A stretch of 42,083 nt of DNA from Acidimicrobiales bacterium (GTDB lineage Bacteria > Actinomycetota > Acidimicrobiia > Acidimicrobiales > RAAP-2), in NCBI GenBank assembly GCA_017883065.1, contig JADGOG010000008.1:1-42083 (forward strand). The letters are read 5' to 3'. Below the pieces are notes generated by a model. That model did not search any database. It saw only the letters and a program-made list of their open reading frames with translations, and had not been told where the DNA came from. Shown here one piece after another: positions 32,314 through 40,215 of the stretch (its first letter is position 1; every line of letters begins with the position of its first letter). The translations under genes were made by a program, and so were the position numbers.

Positions 32314-33600
32314 TCAGCCGGACTTGGTGAACACGTCCTTGCCGAACGTGGAGGTGACCGTCTTGGCCTGCCCCAACTTGGTCAGTCCGAACAGGCCCTC
32401 GACGGTGGCCAGGGTGGAGAAGTGGTTGTAGGGCACCGCGGTGCGTGTGCCGGCCTTGATGAACGGGGAGAGCAGCACCGCTCCGGTGCGACCGCCCCCC
32501 GGACCGGCGATCCCCGGATTGGCGGCGGCCGGCCCGGGGATCTCGTTGCAGCAGGCGGTGGCGTTGGCCGGGTTGCCGCCGTCGACGTCGGCCTCGTCGA
32601 AGGTGATCTCGAGCAGTCCGTCCTTCTTGAACGCCGGCGAGCCGGTGATCTTGGGTACCCAGGTCTGCAGGAAGGTGTCGACGTTGGTCGGTCCCGAAGG
32701 GCTGCCGGGTTGGTTCACGCAGGGCGCGTCGTGGCCGTCGCTGCACAGGTTGGGGGTGATGAAGCTGAAGTTGGGCGTCGTCGAGACCGACTTCAGGTCG
32801 GTGGCCAGGCCGGTCACCCCCTGCGGGGCGCTCGCCGGCAACGACCCGCTGGTCGAACCGAGGGGGACCACGTGGGAGTCGCACAGGGTGGCATTGTCGA
32901 TGATCGAGTGGAAGTAGACGAAGGGGTTGTGCCGGGTGGCGTAGCCGTCGCCGGCGACGGCACCCTCGGTGTGGTCCGGGGACCCGACGGCGGGATGGCC
33001 GCACACCGCCGACTCCCGGGTCGGGATGTTGCCCATGTCCTCCATGTACCCCTTCCAGGTCAGGTGGGCATCCGTCAGCTGGTTGGCCACGGTCGGCACC
33101 GCGGAGGGGAAGACGCAGCCCGAACCGGAGATCTGCCCGTCGGCGGCCACGGTCGCCGTGCCCGGGAAGTCGGCGAACACCGGGCAGTCGGCCTGGTTGG
33201 ACGGATTGGGCGCCTGTCCCGAGATGAGGGCGATGTAGTTGTCGTTGGAGTTGTGCCCGATGCCGTAGTAGTCGGACAGGAGGGCCCCCGACGAGGGCAA
33301 GGTGGAGGCCAGGTAGGGGTCGGCCGAGGGATCGCCGAATGTGTTGGCGTATCCCTCGTTCTCGAGCACGATGACGAAGACGTGGTGGATGGCGGGGAGG
33401 CCGGAGGCCGTACTCGAAGGCGTGGTCGATGCCGTGGTCGACCCGGTGGGCCCGGCAGCGGTGGTCGAGGTGGTCGTGGACCCCGACGAACAGGCGGCGG
33501 TCAGCACGGCGACGGCGCCCACCAGGGTCGTGACCAGGGACGACCGGCCATGACGTCGGTGTCGGGGTCGGCGGGGGGTCGGGTCACCGGTGGGGGCCAT
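32314..33600 (-). CDS. Secreted phosphoesterase-family lipoprotein (acid phosphatase/phospholipase C-like)
   Basis: The 428-residue protein has a basic N-terminus and lipobox LTAAC (Cys about residue 37), a Thr/Ser-rich spacer, and a phosphoesterase domain of the alkaline-phosphatase superfamily. Visible features are IHHVFVIVLENEGYANTFG, which carries the metal-binding Glu-Asn, then HNSNDNYIALISGQ, ITFDEADVDGG and VLLSPFIKAGT. Related actinobacterial enzymes hydrolyse phosphate mono- or diesters outside the cell. Eight Cys suggest disulfide bonds. A short palindrome overlaps the start codon region (33600-33618). The ferredoxin-gltX unit lies divergent upstream. Substrate unknown. Confidence 0.9.
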   Translation of the reverse strand: MAPTGDPTPRRPRHRRHGRSSLVTTLVGAVAVLTAACSSGSTTTSTTAAGPTGSTTASTTPSSTASGLPAIHHVFVIVLENEGYANTFGDPSADPYLASTLPSSGALLSDYYGIGHNSNDNYIALISGQAPNPSNQADCPVFADFPGTATVAADGQISGSGCVFPSAVPTVANQLTDAHLTWKGYMEDMGNIPTRESAVCGHPAVGSPDHTEGAVAGDGYATRHNPFVYFHSIIDNATLCDSHVVPLGSTSGSLPASAPQGVTGLATDLKSVSTTPNFSFITPNLCSDGHDAPCVNQPGSPSGPTNVDTFLQTWVPKITGSPAFKKDGLLEITFDEADVDGGNPANATACCNEIPGPAAANPGIAGPGGGRTGAVLLSPFIKAGTRTAVPYNHFSTLATVEGLFGLTKLGQAKTVTSTFGKDVFTKSG

Positions 33601-33618
33601 GGAGTGAGTTCTACTCCA
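33600..33618 (-). promoter_or_regulatory. Inverted repeat ending at the phosphoesterase start codon
   Basis: The mRNA sequence TGGAGT-AGAACTC-ACTCCA has 6-base arms, with the ribosome-site-like GGAG in the first arm and the A of the ATG as the last base of the second. If it folds, the ribosome site and start would be partly occluded. It could also be a protein-binding palindrome. Confidence 0.35.
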
Positions 33619-33805
33619 CGGAAGGCCCGGGTGGGGCGACGTGCGCCAGCTCGGGCGTGGGTGTGGCGGCCTGCCTCCGCCGCCACTCCCGGGGTCGCGC
33701 CGGTGCTCCGCCGCCGCCGGCCTCCCACCGATCCGGCAGTGGCCCGGCACCCCCCGCTGCGGCCGATACACTCGGCCTGGTTCGCCGAGCTTCCGGAGGC
33801 TTCAC

Positions 33806-34003
33806 GTGAAGATTGTTGTCGACTACGACGAGTGCGCCAGCAACGCAGTGTGCATGGGAATCGCCCCCGAAGTGTTCGAAGTGCGTGACGACGGATTCTT
33901 GTACGTGCTCAACGAGCATCCCGGCGAGGAGCTGCGCGAGAAGGTCCGCCAGGCGGCCAACGGCTGCCCCACCGGTGCCATCACCATCGTCGAAGACGAG
34001 TAA
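33806..34003 (+). CDS. [3Fe-4S]-type ferredoxin
   Basis: The 65-residue protein has Cys10, Cys16 and Cys54-Pro in the spacing of three-cysteine ferredoxins, with APEVFEV and CPTGAI in their usual places. The position that carries the fourth Cys in [4Fe-4S] forms is Asn13. These small ferredoxins usually donate electrons to cytochrome P450 enzymes, and mycobacterial members have non-Cys residues at this site. GTG is the start, with GGAGG seven bases upstream. gltX begins seven bases after the stop, so the two are probably co-transcribed, although they have no known functional link. No P450 gene is in the window. Confidence 0.93.
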   Translation: MKIVVDYDECASNAVCMGIAPEVFEVRDDGFLYVLNEHPGEELREKVRQAANGCPTGAITIVEDE

Positions 34004-34010
34004 CCAAGGA

Positions 34011-35492
34011 GTGGCCGGGGACGCCCCGAGGGTTCGCTTCGCGCCGTCTCCCACCGGCTATTTCCACGTCGGGAGCGCCCGCACCGCACTGTTCAACTGG
34101 CTGGTGGCCCGGCAGGCCGGCGGCACGTTCGTGCTCCGCATCGAGGACACCGACGCCGAGCGGGGCCGCGAGGAGTGGGTGGACGGGATCATCTCGGCCA
34201 TGCACTGGCTGTCGATGGACCCCGACGAGGGTCCCTTCCGCCAGTCGGAGCGCACCGCCCGATACCACCAGGCCGTCGACGCCCTGTGGGAGGGCGGCCG
34301 GCTCTACGCCTGCGACTGCACCCGTGACCAGATCGACGCCCGCAACAAGGAGCACGGCATCCAGACGCCCGGCTACGACGGGTTCTGTCGTGATCGCGTG
34401 GTGACCCGCGAGGGCCACGCCCTCCGGTTCCGCACCCCCGACGAGGGGATCACCGTCGTCCACGACGTGATCCGGGGGCCCGTGGAGTTCCCGTGCTCGG
34501 CCATGGACGACTTCGTGGCGGTCAAGTCCACCGGGGTGCCACTGTTCGTGTTGGCCAATGTGGTGGATGACATCGACATGACCATCACCCATGTGATCCG
34601 GGGCGAGGACCTGCTGCCCACCACGCCGAAGGGCGTGCTGGCCTGGGAGGCGCTGGCCACGCTGGGATGGGTGACCGACGGCTCGACCGGGGGACCCAGC
34701 CGGCCGATGCCGGGCCTCCCGGTCTTCGCCCACCTGCCCATGCTGGTCAACGAGCAGCGCAAGAAGCTGTCGAAGCGCCGGGACCCGGTGGCGGTCGAGT
34801 CCTACCGGGACCGGGGCTACCTGCCCGAAGCGTTCCTCAACTACCTGGGACTGCTCGGATGGAGCCCACCCGGTGGCGAGGAGCTGTTCGACACCGCCCA
34901 GATGGTCGAGTGGTTCCGGCTCGAGGACGTCAACCACTCACCCGCCTTCTTCGACGTGGCCAAGCTCACCCACATGAACGGTGAGTACATCCGGGCCATG
35001 CCGTTCGAGTCGTTCATCGAGGCGTGCGGCCCGTGGCTGACCGGCCCCCTGGCCCCATGGCCCGAGGCCAACTTCGACCCGGCGGTGTTCGCGGCCATGG
35101 CCCCACTGGTCCAAGAGCGGGTGGCGGTCTTTTCCGAGGTACCGCCCATGGTCGACTTCCTCTTCCTCGACCAGCCGGTGGTGGAGGAAGAGGCCTGGGC
35201 CAAGGCCGTGGCCGGTGACGAGCTGGCCGGCACCATCCTGGCGGCGGCCATCGAGGCCTACTCGTCGCTCACCGGGGCCTGGGAGCGCGACGCGCTCCAC
35301 GCCGCCACCCTGGCGGTGGGGGAGGGCGTGGGTCGCAAGTTGGGCAAGGCCCAGGCTCCCATCCGGGTGGCGGTCACCGGCCGACGGGTGGGCCCGCCCC
35401 TGTTCGAGGCGCTCGAGGAGCTGGGGCCTGACAAGACCCTGGACCGACTGCGCTCGGCCCTGGAGCGCCTGGCGGCCGGTTCCGGTCGATGA
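34011..35492 (+). CDS. gltX: Glutamate--tRNA ligase (GluRS)
   Basis: The 493-residue class I aminoacyl-tRNA synthetase has the first signature [15 protein letters not shown] (HVGS at 19-22) and the second signature KKLSKRRDP (KLSKR at 252-256). Cys101, Cys103 and Cys126 (YACDCT, GFCRD) form the probable zinc site. It charges tRNA-Glu with glutamate in the cytosol. Most actinobacteria lack GlnRS and let GluRS also load tRNA-Gln before amidation. Both tRNA-Gln and tRNA-Glu genes lie downstream in this window, in the same orientation. GTG is the only start that keeps the first signature, but AAGGAG overlaps it, so the ribosome site is abnormally close. Confidence 0.97.
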   Translation: MAGDAPRVRFAPSPTGYFHVGSARTALFNWLVARQAGGTFVLRIEDTDAERGREEWVDGIISAMHWLSMDPDEGPFRQSERTARYHQAVDALWEGGRLYACDCTRDQIDARNKEHGIQTPGYDGFCRDRVVTREGHALRFRTPDEGITVVHDVIRGPVEFPCSAMDDFVAVKSTGVPLFVLANVVDDIDMTITHVIRGEDLLPTTPKGVLAWEALATLGWVTDGSTGGPSRPMPGLPVFAHLPMLVNEQRKKLSKRRDPVAVESYRDRGYLPEAFLNYLGLLGWSPPGGEELFDTAQMVEWFRLEDVNHSPAFFDVAKLTHMNGEYIRAMPFESFIEACGPWLTGPLAPWPEANFDPAVFAAMAPLVQERVAVFSEVPPMVDFLFLDQPVVEEEAWAKAVAGDELAGTILAAAIEAYSSLTGAWERDALHAATLAVGEGVGRKLGKAQAPIRVAVTGRRVGPPLFEALEELGPDKTLDRLRSALERLAAGSGR

Positions 35493-35532
35493 CCACCCGC
35501 CGCGTCTCGAAGATCGAGGTGGCCTGAACCAC

Positions 35533-36228
35533 GTGGGCCTGATCGCCACGGTGACCGGGTGGCGCCTGCTCCGGTTTCTCCTTCGGGCGATCGCCCTGAT
35601 CGTCAGCGTCGTGCTGGTCTACCTGATGGTGACCGGTGTCCAGGTATGGCTGACCTCCCGCCGGTACCAGCCCCATCACGCCGGAGCCATCGTGGTGATG
35701 GGGGCCGCCCAGTACAACGGCGTGCCGTCGCCCGACCTCAAGGCCAGGTTGGACCAGGCCGGCCTCCTGTGGCACCAGGGCTACGCCACAACGGTGATGG
35801 TCACCGGGTCGAAGGAGAAGGGCGACCTGTTCACCGAGGCGCAGGCCTCGGCCCGGTACCTGGTCGCCGACGGCATTCCGGTCCACGACATCCTCGAGGC
35901 CGGGGGAAGCGACTCGTGGGAGAACCTGTCGCTGGCGGCACCCGTCCTGCTGGCCCGCGGGGACGGTACGGTGCTGATCGTGACCGATCCCTTCCACGAG
36001 GCCCGCAGTCTGGCCACCGCCTCGTCGGTCGGACTCACCCCCTCCCCGACGCCGACCCGGACCTCGCCGATCACCGGCGCGTCCTCCATCCCCTTCTTCG
36101 CCAAAGAGACCGTCGGGGTGGCGCTGGGCCGGATCATCGGGTTCGACCACCTGAGCGCGGTGCACAGCTCGCTGGGCTCGATCGACCCCATGAGGTGGCC
36201 GACACCGAACCTGTCCACGACGCACTGA
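35533..36228 (+). CDS. YdcF/DUF218-family membrane-anchored protein
   Basis: The 231-residue protein has one N-terminal membrane helix (about residues 12-38, LLRFLLRAIALIVSVVLVYL) and an alpha/beta domain with the DUF218 pattern AIVVMGAAQYNGVPSPDLKARLDQA and later LIVTDPFHEARSLA. Family members such as SanA and ElyC influence envelope stability; biochemical function is uncertain. GTG was chosen because it sits just before the membrane helix; the ribosome site is weak. It follows gltX by 40 bases and precedes the sulfatase-family gene by four, so the plus-strand genes from the ferredoxin onward may be one operon. Confidence 0.85.
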   Translation: MGLIATVTGWRLLRFLLRAIALIVSVVLVYLMVTGVQVWLTSRRYQPHHAGAIVVMGAAQYNGVPSPDLKARLDQAGLLWHQGYATTVMVTGSKEKGDLFTEAQASARYLVADGIPVHDILEAGGSDSWENLSLAAPVLLARGDGTVLIVTDPFHEARSLATASSVGLTPSPTPTRTSPITGASSIPFFAKETVGVALGRIIGFDHLSAVHSSLGSIDPMRWPTPNLSTTH

Positions 36229-36232
36229 TCCG

Positions 36233-37792
36233 ATGGCCCGAAACGTCCTGTTCATCACCGTCGACCAGTGGCGAGGGGACAGCCTGTCCGCCATGGGCCA
36301 CCCTCTGGTGCAGACTCCGGCGCTGGACGCACTGGCCGCGGAGGGCACCCTCTTCGCCAACCACTGGGCCAACGCCGCGCCGTGCGGGCCGTCGCGGGCA
36401 TGTCTCTACACAGGCACCTACCTCCACCACAACCGGTCGATCAACAACGGCACGCCGCTCGATGCCCGGTTCACCAACGTGGCCCTGCTCGCCCGCCAGG
36501 CCGGGTACGACCCGGTGCTCTTCGGCTACACCGACACCAGCCTCGACCCACGCACCCTGTCGGCCGGCGATCCCCGTCTCCGCTCCTACGAGGAGGTGCT
36601 GCCCGGGTTCCGGGCCGTGGTGCACGAGCCGTGGGAGGCCGGAAGCCTGCAGTGGGGACGGTGGCTGGCCGCCCAGGGGGTCGACGTCCCCGCTCGCCCC
36701 CAGGATCTCTACCGACCGGTATCCGGGTTCCCCGGGGCCGACGACCACGGGTCGACCTGGGCGCCGGCCCGGTTCTCGGCCGAGCAGTCCGAGACGGCGT
36801 TCCTGGTCGAGTCGGTGGTGGAGTGGCTGGACCGCAACGGCGACGAGCCGTTCTTCGTCCACGCCTCGTTCATCCGCCCTCATCCACCGCGTCGCAATCC
36901 CCCCGGGTATCACGATCTCTACGACGCGGCGGACCTCCCGCCGTTCATCGGCGCACCCACCAAGGCGGAGGAGGCGGCCGCCCACCCGCTCAACCAGGTC
37001 CTGATGTACCTGCCGGTGGCCGGCGCCCCCGAGGACGAGCGGGAACGGCGCCAGATGCGGGCCACCTACCACGGCGCCCAGGCCGAGGTCGACGACCAAC
37101 TGGCCCGACTCTTCGGGTATCTGGACACCACCGGTCTGACGGACTCCACCCTGGTGGTGGTGACCAGCGACCACGGCGAGATGGGAGGCGACCACTGGCT
37201 CTTCGAGAAGCTGGGCTACTGGGACGAGTCCTTCCACGTGCCGCTGATCATCCGCGATCCCGACCCTGCCGCGGCCGGGTCACGTGGCCGGGTGGTCGAC
37301 GCCTTCACCGAGTCCGTGGACGTGCTCCCCACCATCTGTTCGTGGCTGGGGATCGAGGTTCCGTTGCAGGCGGACGGGTCCGCCCTGCAACCGTTCCTCC
37401 TCGACGGGACCGTCGGCCCCGGGCACCACCCCGAGCACTGGCGCACCGAGGCCCACTGGAGCTGGAGCTTCTCCAATCCGTCGACCCGGCTGGCCGAGCG
37501 GTACCTGGGGGTGCCGATGGCCCACTGCATGCTCGACGTGGTGCGGTCGACCGAGGCGAAGTACGTGCAGTTCGCCACCGATCCGTCGGTGCTGCCCCCG
37601 ATCTACTTCGACCTCGGCACCGATCCCCACCAGCTGCACGATCTGGTTCCCACCGGCGAGGCCGCGCCGCGGGGATGGGAGGCGGCCCAGGCCCTGGGGC
37701 GGTGGCGGATGCGCAGCGACGACCGCACCCTGTCGGGCACCATGCTCACCGCCGACCATGGCGTGGTGGAGGCCCGCGACGATTGGTGGTGA
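36233..37792 (+). CDS. Sulfatase/phosphonate monoester hydrolase-family enzyme
   Basis: The 519-residue protein belongs to the alkaline-phosphatase superfamily, with metal-binding Asp11-Gln12, signature CGPSRACLYTG (Cys51 to be formylglycine), SFIRPHPPR near the middle and TSDHGEMGGDHW further on. CGP[SA]R-type signatures and this overall layout fit the phosphonate monoester hydrolase/phosphodiesterase (PMH) branch, though plain arylsulfatase is possible. No signal peptide is present. It is convergent with a phosphonatase-like HAD gene and an HpnW-like flavoprotein. That company supports a role in organophosphonate or phosphodiester breakdown. Confidence 0.9.
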   Translation: MARNVLFITVDQWRGDSLSAMGHPLVQTPALDALAAEGTLFANHWANAAPCGPSRACLYTGTYLHHNRSINNGTPLDARFTNVALLARQAGYDPVLFGYTDTSLDPRTLSAGDPRLRSYEEVLPGFRAVVHEPWEAGSLQWGRWLAAQGVDVPARPQDLYRPVSGFPGADDHGSTWAPARFSAEQSETAFLVESVVEWLDRNGDEPFFVHASFIRPHPPRRNPPGYHDLYDAADLPPFIGAPTKAEEAAAHPLNQVLMYLPVAGAPEDERERRQMRATYHGAQAEVDDQLARLFGYLDTTGLTDSTLVVVTSDHGEMGGDHWLFEKLGYWDESFHVPLIIRDPDPAAAGSRGRVVDAFTESVDVLPTICSWLGIEVPLQADGSALQPFLLDGTVGPGHHPEHWRTEAHWSWSFSNPSTRLAERYLGVPMAHCMLDVVRSTEAKYVQFATDPSVLPPIYFDLGTDPHQLHDLVPTGEAAPRGWEAAQALGRWRMRSDDRTLSGTMLTADHGVVEARDDWW

Positions 37793-37832
37793 CTCGACCG
37801 GTCGACACCCCGGGCCGCGTGGTGCGTCCTGG

Positions 37833-38510
37833 TCAGAGGGCCAGCAGCTCGGGGAGGTCGGCCACCGAGTCGATCAGGTGGGTGTGGGGGGCCTGGGACA
37901 GTTCGCTCCGCGAGTGGGCACCGCTCAGCACGCCGATGACCATCGAGGCGCCGGACCGGGTGCCGGCCAGCAGATCGCTGGCGGTGTCTCCCACCACGGC
38001 CACCTCAGCCACATCGTCGACGCGGAGACGCAGCACCGCGGTCAGGATCATGTCCGGCCACGGTCGACCCCGGCCGGCGTCGGCGGGGGAGAGGGCCAGG
38101 TCGATCGATCCCTCCCATCCGAGGGAGGCGACGATGCGGTCGCGGGTGGCCGGGGAGAACCCGGTGGTCAGACAGATCCGCATGCCGGCGCTGCGCATGC
38201 CGGCGAATGCCTCCTCCGCCCCGGCGATGGCGCTGACCTCCCCCCGGTCGACCGCCTGGTCGAAGGCGTGCTCGAACGCCACGTTGGCCCGCTCGGCCCG
38301 GTGGCGGTCGCCTTTGAGCAGCTCGGTGAACACGGTGATCTTGGACTGGCCCATGGTGCGGCGGATGTACTCATCGGGGTCGGCCATCAGTGATCCGGCG
38401 GTGACCCCTACCGCATCGAGGGCCAGCTGGAACGCCTCTTCCACCGCCCCGGCGTCGGCCACCGTGGTGCCGGCCATGTCCAGGGTGACCATCCGGATCG
38501 GGGTGGTCAC
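37833..38510 (-). CDS. Phosphonatase-like HAD hydrolase (PhnX-like)
   Basis: The 225-residue HAD enzyme has the first motif DMAGTTV (Asp11 nucleophile), close to the DWAGTTV of phosphonoacetaldehyde hydrolase, and cap-domain MGQSKITVF. There Lys57 aligns with the Schiff-base Lys of PhnX. The later motifs LTTGFSPATRD and VGDTASDLLAG complete the fold. Phosphonatases cleave the C-P bond of phosphonoacetaldehyde to acetaldehyde and phosphate; this subfamily (TIGR03351-like) is related but its exact substrate is unsettled. The GTG start overlaps the stop of the flavoprotein gene, so the two enzymes are co-translated and probably act in sequence. Confidence 0.9.
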   Translation of the reverse strand: MTTPIRMVTLDMAGTTVADAGAVEEAFQLALDAVGVTAGSLMADPDEYIRRTMGQSKITVFTELLKGDRHRAERANVAFEHAFDQAVDRGEVSAIAGAEEAFAGMRSAGMRICLTTGFSPATRDRIVASLGWEGSIDLALSPADAGRGRPWPDMILTAVLRLRVDDVAEVAVVGDTASDLLAGTRSGASMVIGVLSGAHSRSELSQAPHTHLIDSVADLPELLAL

Positions 38511-39658
38511 CCGGTGACCTGGTCCCAGGTCTGCTCGGCGATGGCGGGAGCGAGGGTCATCCCCCGACCGGCCGGCCCGGTGACCACCCACACCCCGGGA
38601 TCGACCCGCTCCCCGTAGTAGATCCGGTCGTCGGTGGCCACCGTGTAGACGCCGGCCCACCGGCGCACCACCGTGGGCAGCTCCCAGCCCAGGATGGTCT
38701 CGGCCCGGAGGCGCAGCCGATCGAAGAGGTCCTCCTCGACGGCGAAGTCGAACGGCTCGTCGTAGACGTGGGTGTCGCCGATGGTGAGACCGCCCGAGGC
38801 GCGCTGGACCATCAGGAGCTGCATGCCCCACCGGGCCGTCTCGGGGAGGGGCGGGGACAGCCGGGACCGGCCGGGCAGGTCGAAGGCCGGGTAGTAGCGC
38901 ATGGAGTCGCCATCGGCGATGGCCGTGGTCAGATGCTCGGTGGTGGGTGCCGTCTGCATCATCTGGAGCCGGCACCGTCGGAGGGGAGCACCGGCCAGGG
39001 CAGCGCCCACCCGCCCGCCGAGGCCGGACAGGCGGTCGCCGATGCACAGCACGGCCAGCGATCCGGAGTGGTGTCCTCCAAGGTGGTCGACCACGGTGGC
39101 GTGGTCGCCGGCTCCGGCAACGGTATCGGGCTGGACGTCGACTGCCTGGCGGCCCGGCATCCACCGGTAGCGACCAGTCGCCTCGAGGCTGGAGCGGATG
39201 GCACCGAGCACCGCGCCCGGCTCGACGACGGCGTCCTTCCGACACCAGAGCCCACCGATCAGGTCCCCTTTGACCACCGGGTTGACCGTGCGCACCTCGT
39301 CGGCGTCGAGCAGTTCGAATCCGCGTTCGGAGGCGTCGGGCTGGTCGACCACCTCGGCCATCAGCGCCAGTTCGGTCGGGTCGGCGGCAATTGTCAGCGA
39401 CCCGTCAGGACGGAACCCGATGCCCGGGACGTCCCGGGCGATCTCCTCCCAGCGGTCCCGGGCCCGGAGGGCGAGACCGAGCTCGGCTCCCGAGGCACGA
39501 CCGCTGACCCAGATCAGCCCGAAGTTGCGGACCGAGGCCCGGCGAGGGCCCTGGTCGGCCTCGAGGTGGACCACCTCCCAACCCCGTCGACAGGCTTCCA
39601 GGGCGTGCATGGTGCCGATCACCCCACCGCCGACGATCACCACCCGTTCCGGAGCCAT
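38507..39658 (-). CDS. FAD-dependent oxidoreductase, HpnW/PbfC-like (phosphonate catabolism)
   Basis: The 383-residue protein is a DAO-family flavoenzyme with VVIVGGGVIG (GxGxxG at 10-15), LEADQGP for ribose binding, SVRNFGLIW near 43-51 and a C-terminal VVTGPAGRGMTLAPA that closes the FAD site. The S-V-R-N-F-G motif is typical of the TIGR03364/HpnW group, found beside PhnX-like hydrolases and proposed to oxidise aminoethylphosphonate derivatives to phosphonoacetaldehyde. The downstream gene, a PhnX-like HAD hydrolase, overlaps it, matching that pairing. The ATG was chosen as the start of the first strand. The pathway role is strong by context, the substrate inferred. Confidence 0.9.
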   Translation of the reverse strand: MAPERVVIVGGGVIGTMHALEACRRGWEVVHLEADQGPRRASVRNFGLIWVSGRASGAELGLALRARDRWEEIARDVPGIGFRPDGSLTIAADPTELALMAEVVDQPDASERGFELLDADEVRTVNPVVKGDLIGGLWCRKDAVVEPGAVLGAIRSSLEATGRYRWMPGRQAVDVQPDTVAGAGDHATVVDHLGGHHSGSLAVLCIGDRLSGLGGRVGAALAGAPLRRCRLQMMQTAPTTEHLTTAIADGDSMRYYPAFDLPGRSRLSPPLPETARWGMQLLMVQRASGGLTIGDTHVYDEPFDFAVEEDLFDRLRLRAETILGWELPTVVRRWAGVYTVATDDRIYYGERVDPGVWVVTGPAGRGMTLAPAIAEQTWDQVTG

Positions 39659-39804
39659 TGCCGTCCGATCGTAGTGACGAGCGGCACCGGTCCGGGGAGC
39701 GAGGAGGGAGCAGGGTCCCGCGGCCCGGATCCGGCCGAATTCGCCGTGCTCGGGTGGCCTGTCTCCCGGGGAGCCGGCGTCGGCTAAATTGACGGTTCGC
39801 CCAT

Positions 39805-39877
39805 TCGGGGGTGGCGCAACTGGCAGCGCGCATGATTCTGGTTCATGAGGTTGGAGGTTCGAGCCCTCCCCCCCGAG
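39805..39877 (+). tRNA. tRNA-Gln(CTG)
   Basis: The 73-base gene folds into a complete cloverleaf. The acceptor stem is TCGGGGG with CCCCCGA, and the D-stem is GCGC with GCGC. The anticodon arm is CATGA-TTCTGGT-TCATG, with anticodon CTG at 39838-39840. The T-arm is GGAGG-TTCGAGC-CCTCC, and the discriminator is G. CCA is not encoded. A TAAATT element near 39785 could be its -10. Confidence 0.97.
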
Positions 39878-39965
39878 CGTTCACGGTTCCCGTTGCGGGT
39901 GTCGTGGCATGTTGACTCCGTCAGGAGTGCAGTACCTGGTCGCTCCGCGAGGTGCAGCCGGACAG

Positions 39966-40038
39966 GGTCCCATCGTCTAGAGGCCTAGGACACCACCCTC
40001 TCAAGGTGGAGACACGGGTTCGAACCCCGTTGGGACTG
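39966..40038 (+). tRNA. tRNA-Glu(CTC)
   Basis: The 73-base gene folds correctly. The acceptor is GGTCCCA with TGGGACT, including a terminal G:T pair that is normal for actinobacterial tRNA-Glu. The anticodon arm is CCACC-CTCTCAA-GGTGG, with anticodon CTC at 40000-40002. The T-arm is ACGGG-TTCGAAC-CCCGT, and the discriminator is G. CCA is not encoded. Its 3' part from the anticodon stem on is duplicated about 2 kb downstream, which marks it as a probable integration target. Confidence 0.97.
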
Positions 40039-40046
40039 CTCAGTGT
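39994..40046 (+). repeat. Left direct repeat in tRNA-Glu (candidate attL core)
   Basis: This 53-base segment runs from the anticodon stem of tRNA-Glu to eight bases past its end. It recurs 2023 bases downstream with one mismatch. The intact tRNA keeps the T-stem base pair that the other copy has lost. Tyrosine-recombinase integrases typically use this part of a tRNA gene as core site. Confidence 0.85.
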
Positions 40047-40215
40047 TCTGGCTGGTCAGCGGAGTGATGATTGCTTCGCGCCCCTTGCCAACTGAATCGG
40101 CCCGGGTTCCATAGAGACTCTGGATCGGCCCCGGGGTCAATGGCAGACTCGGGTACGGAGACGTGCAAAGATCGTCGCAAGCGGTACCTGTAACGGATCA
40201 AATGGAGGGGTGGAC

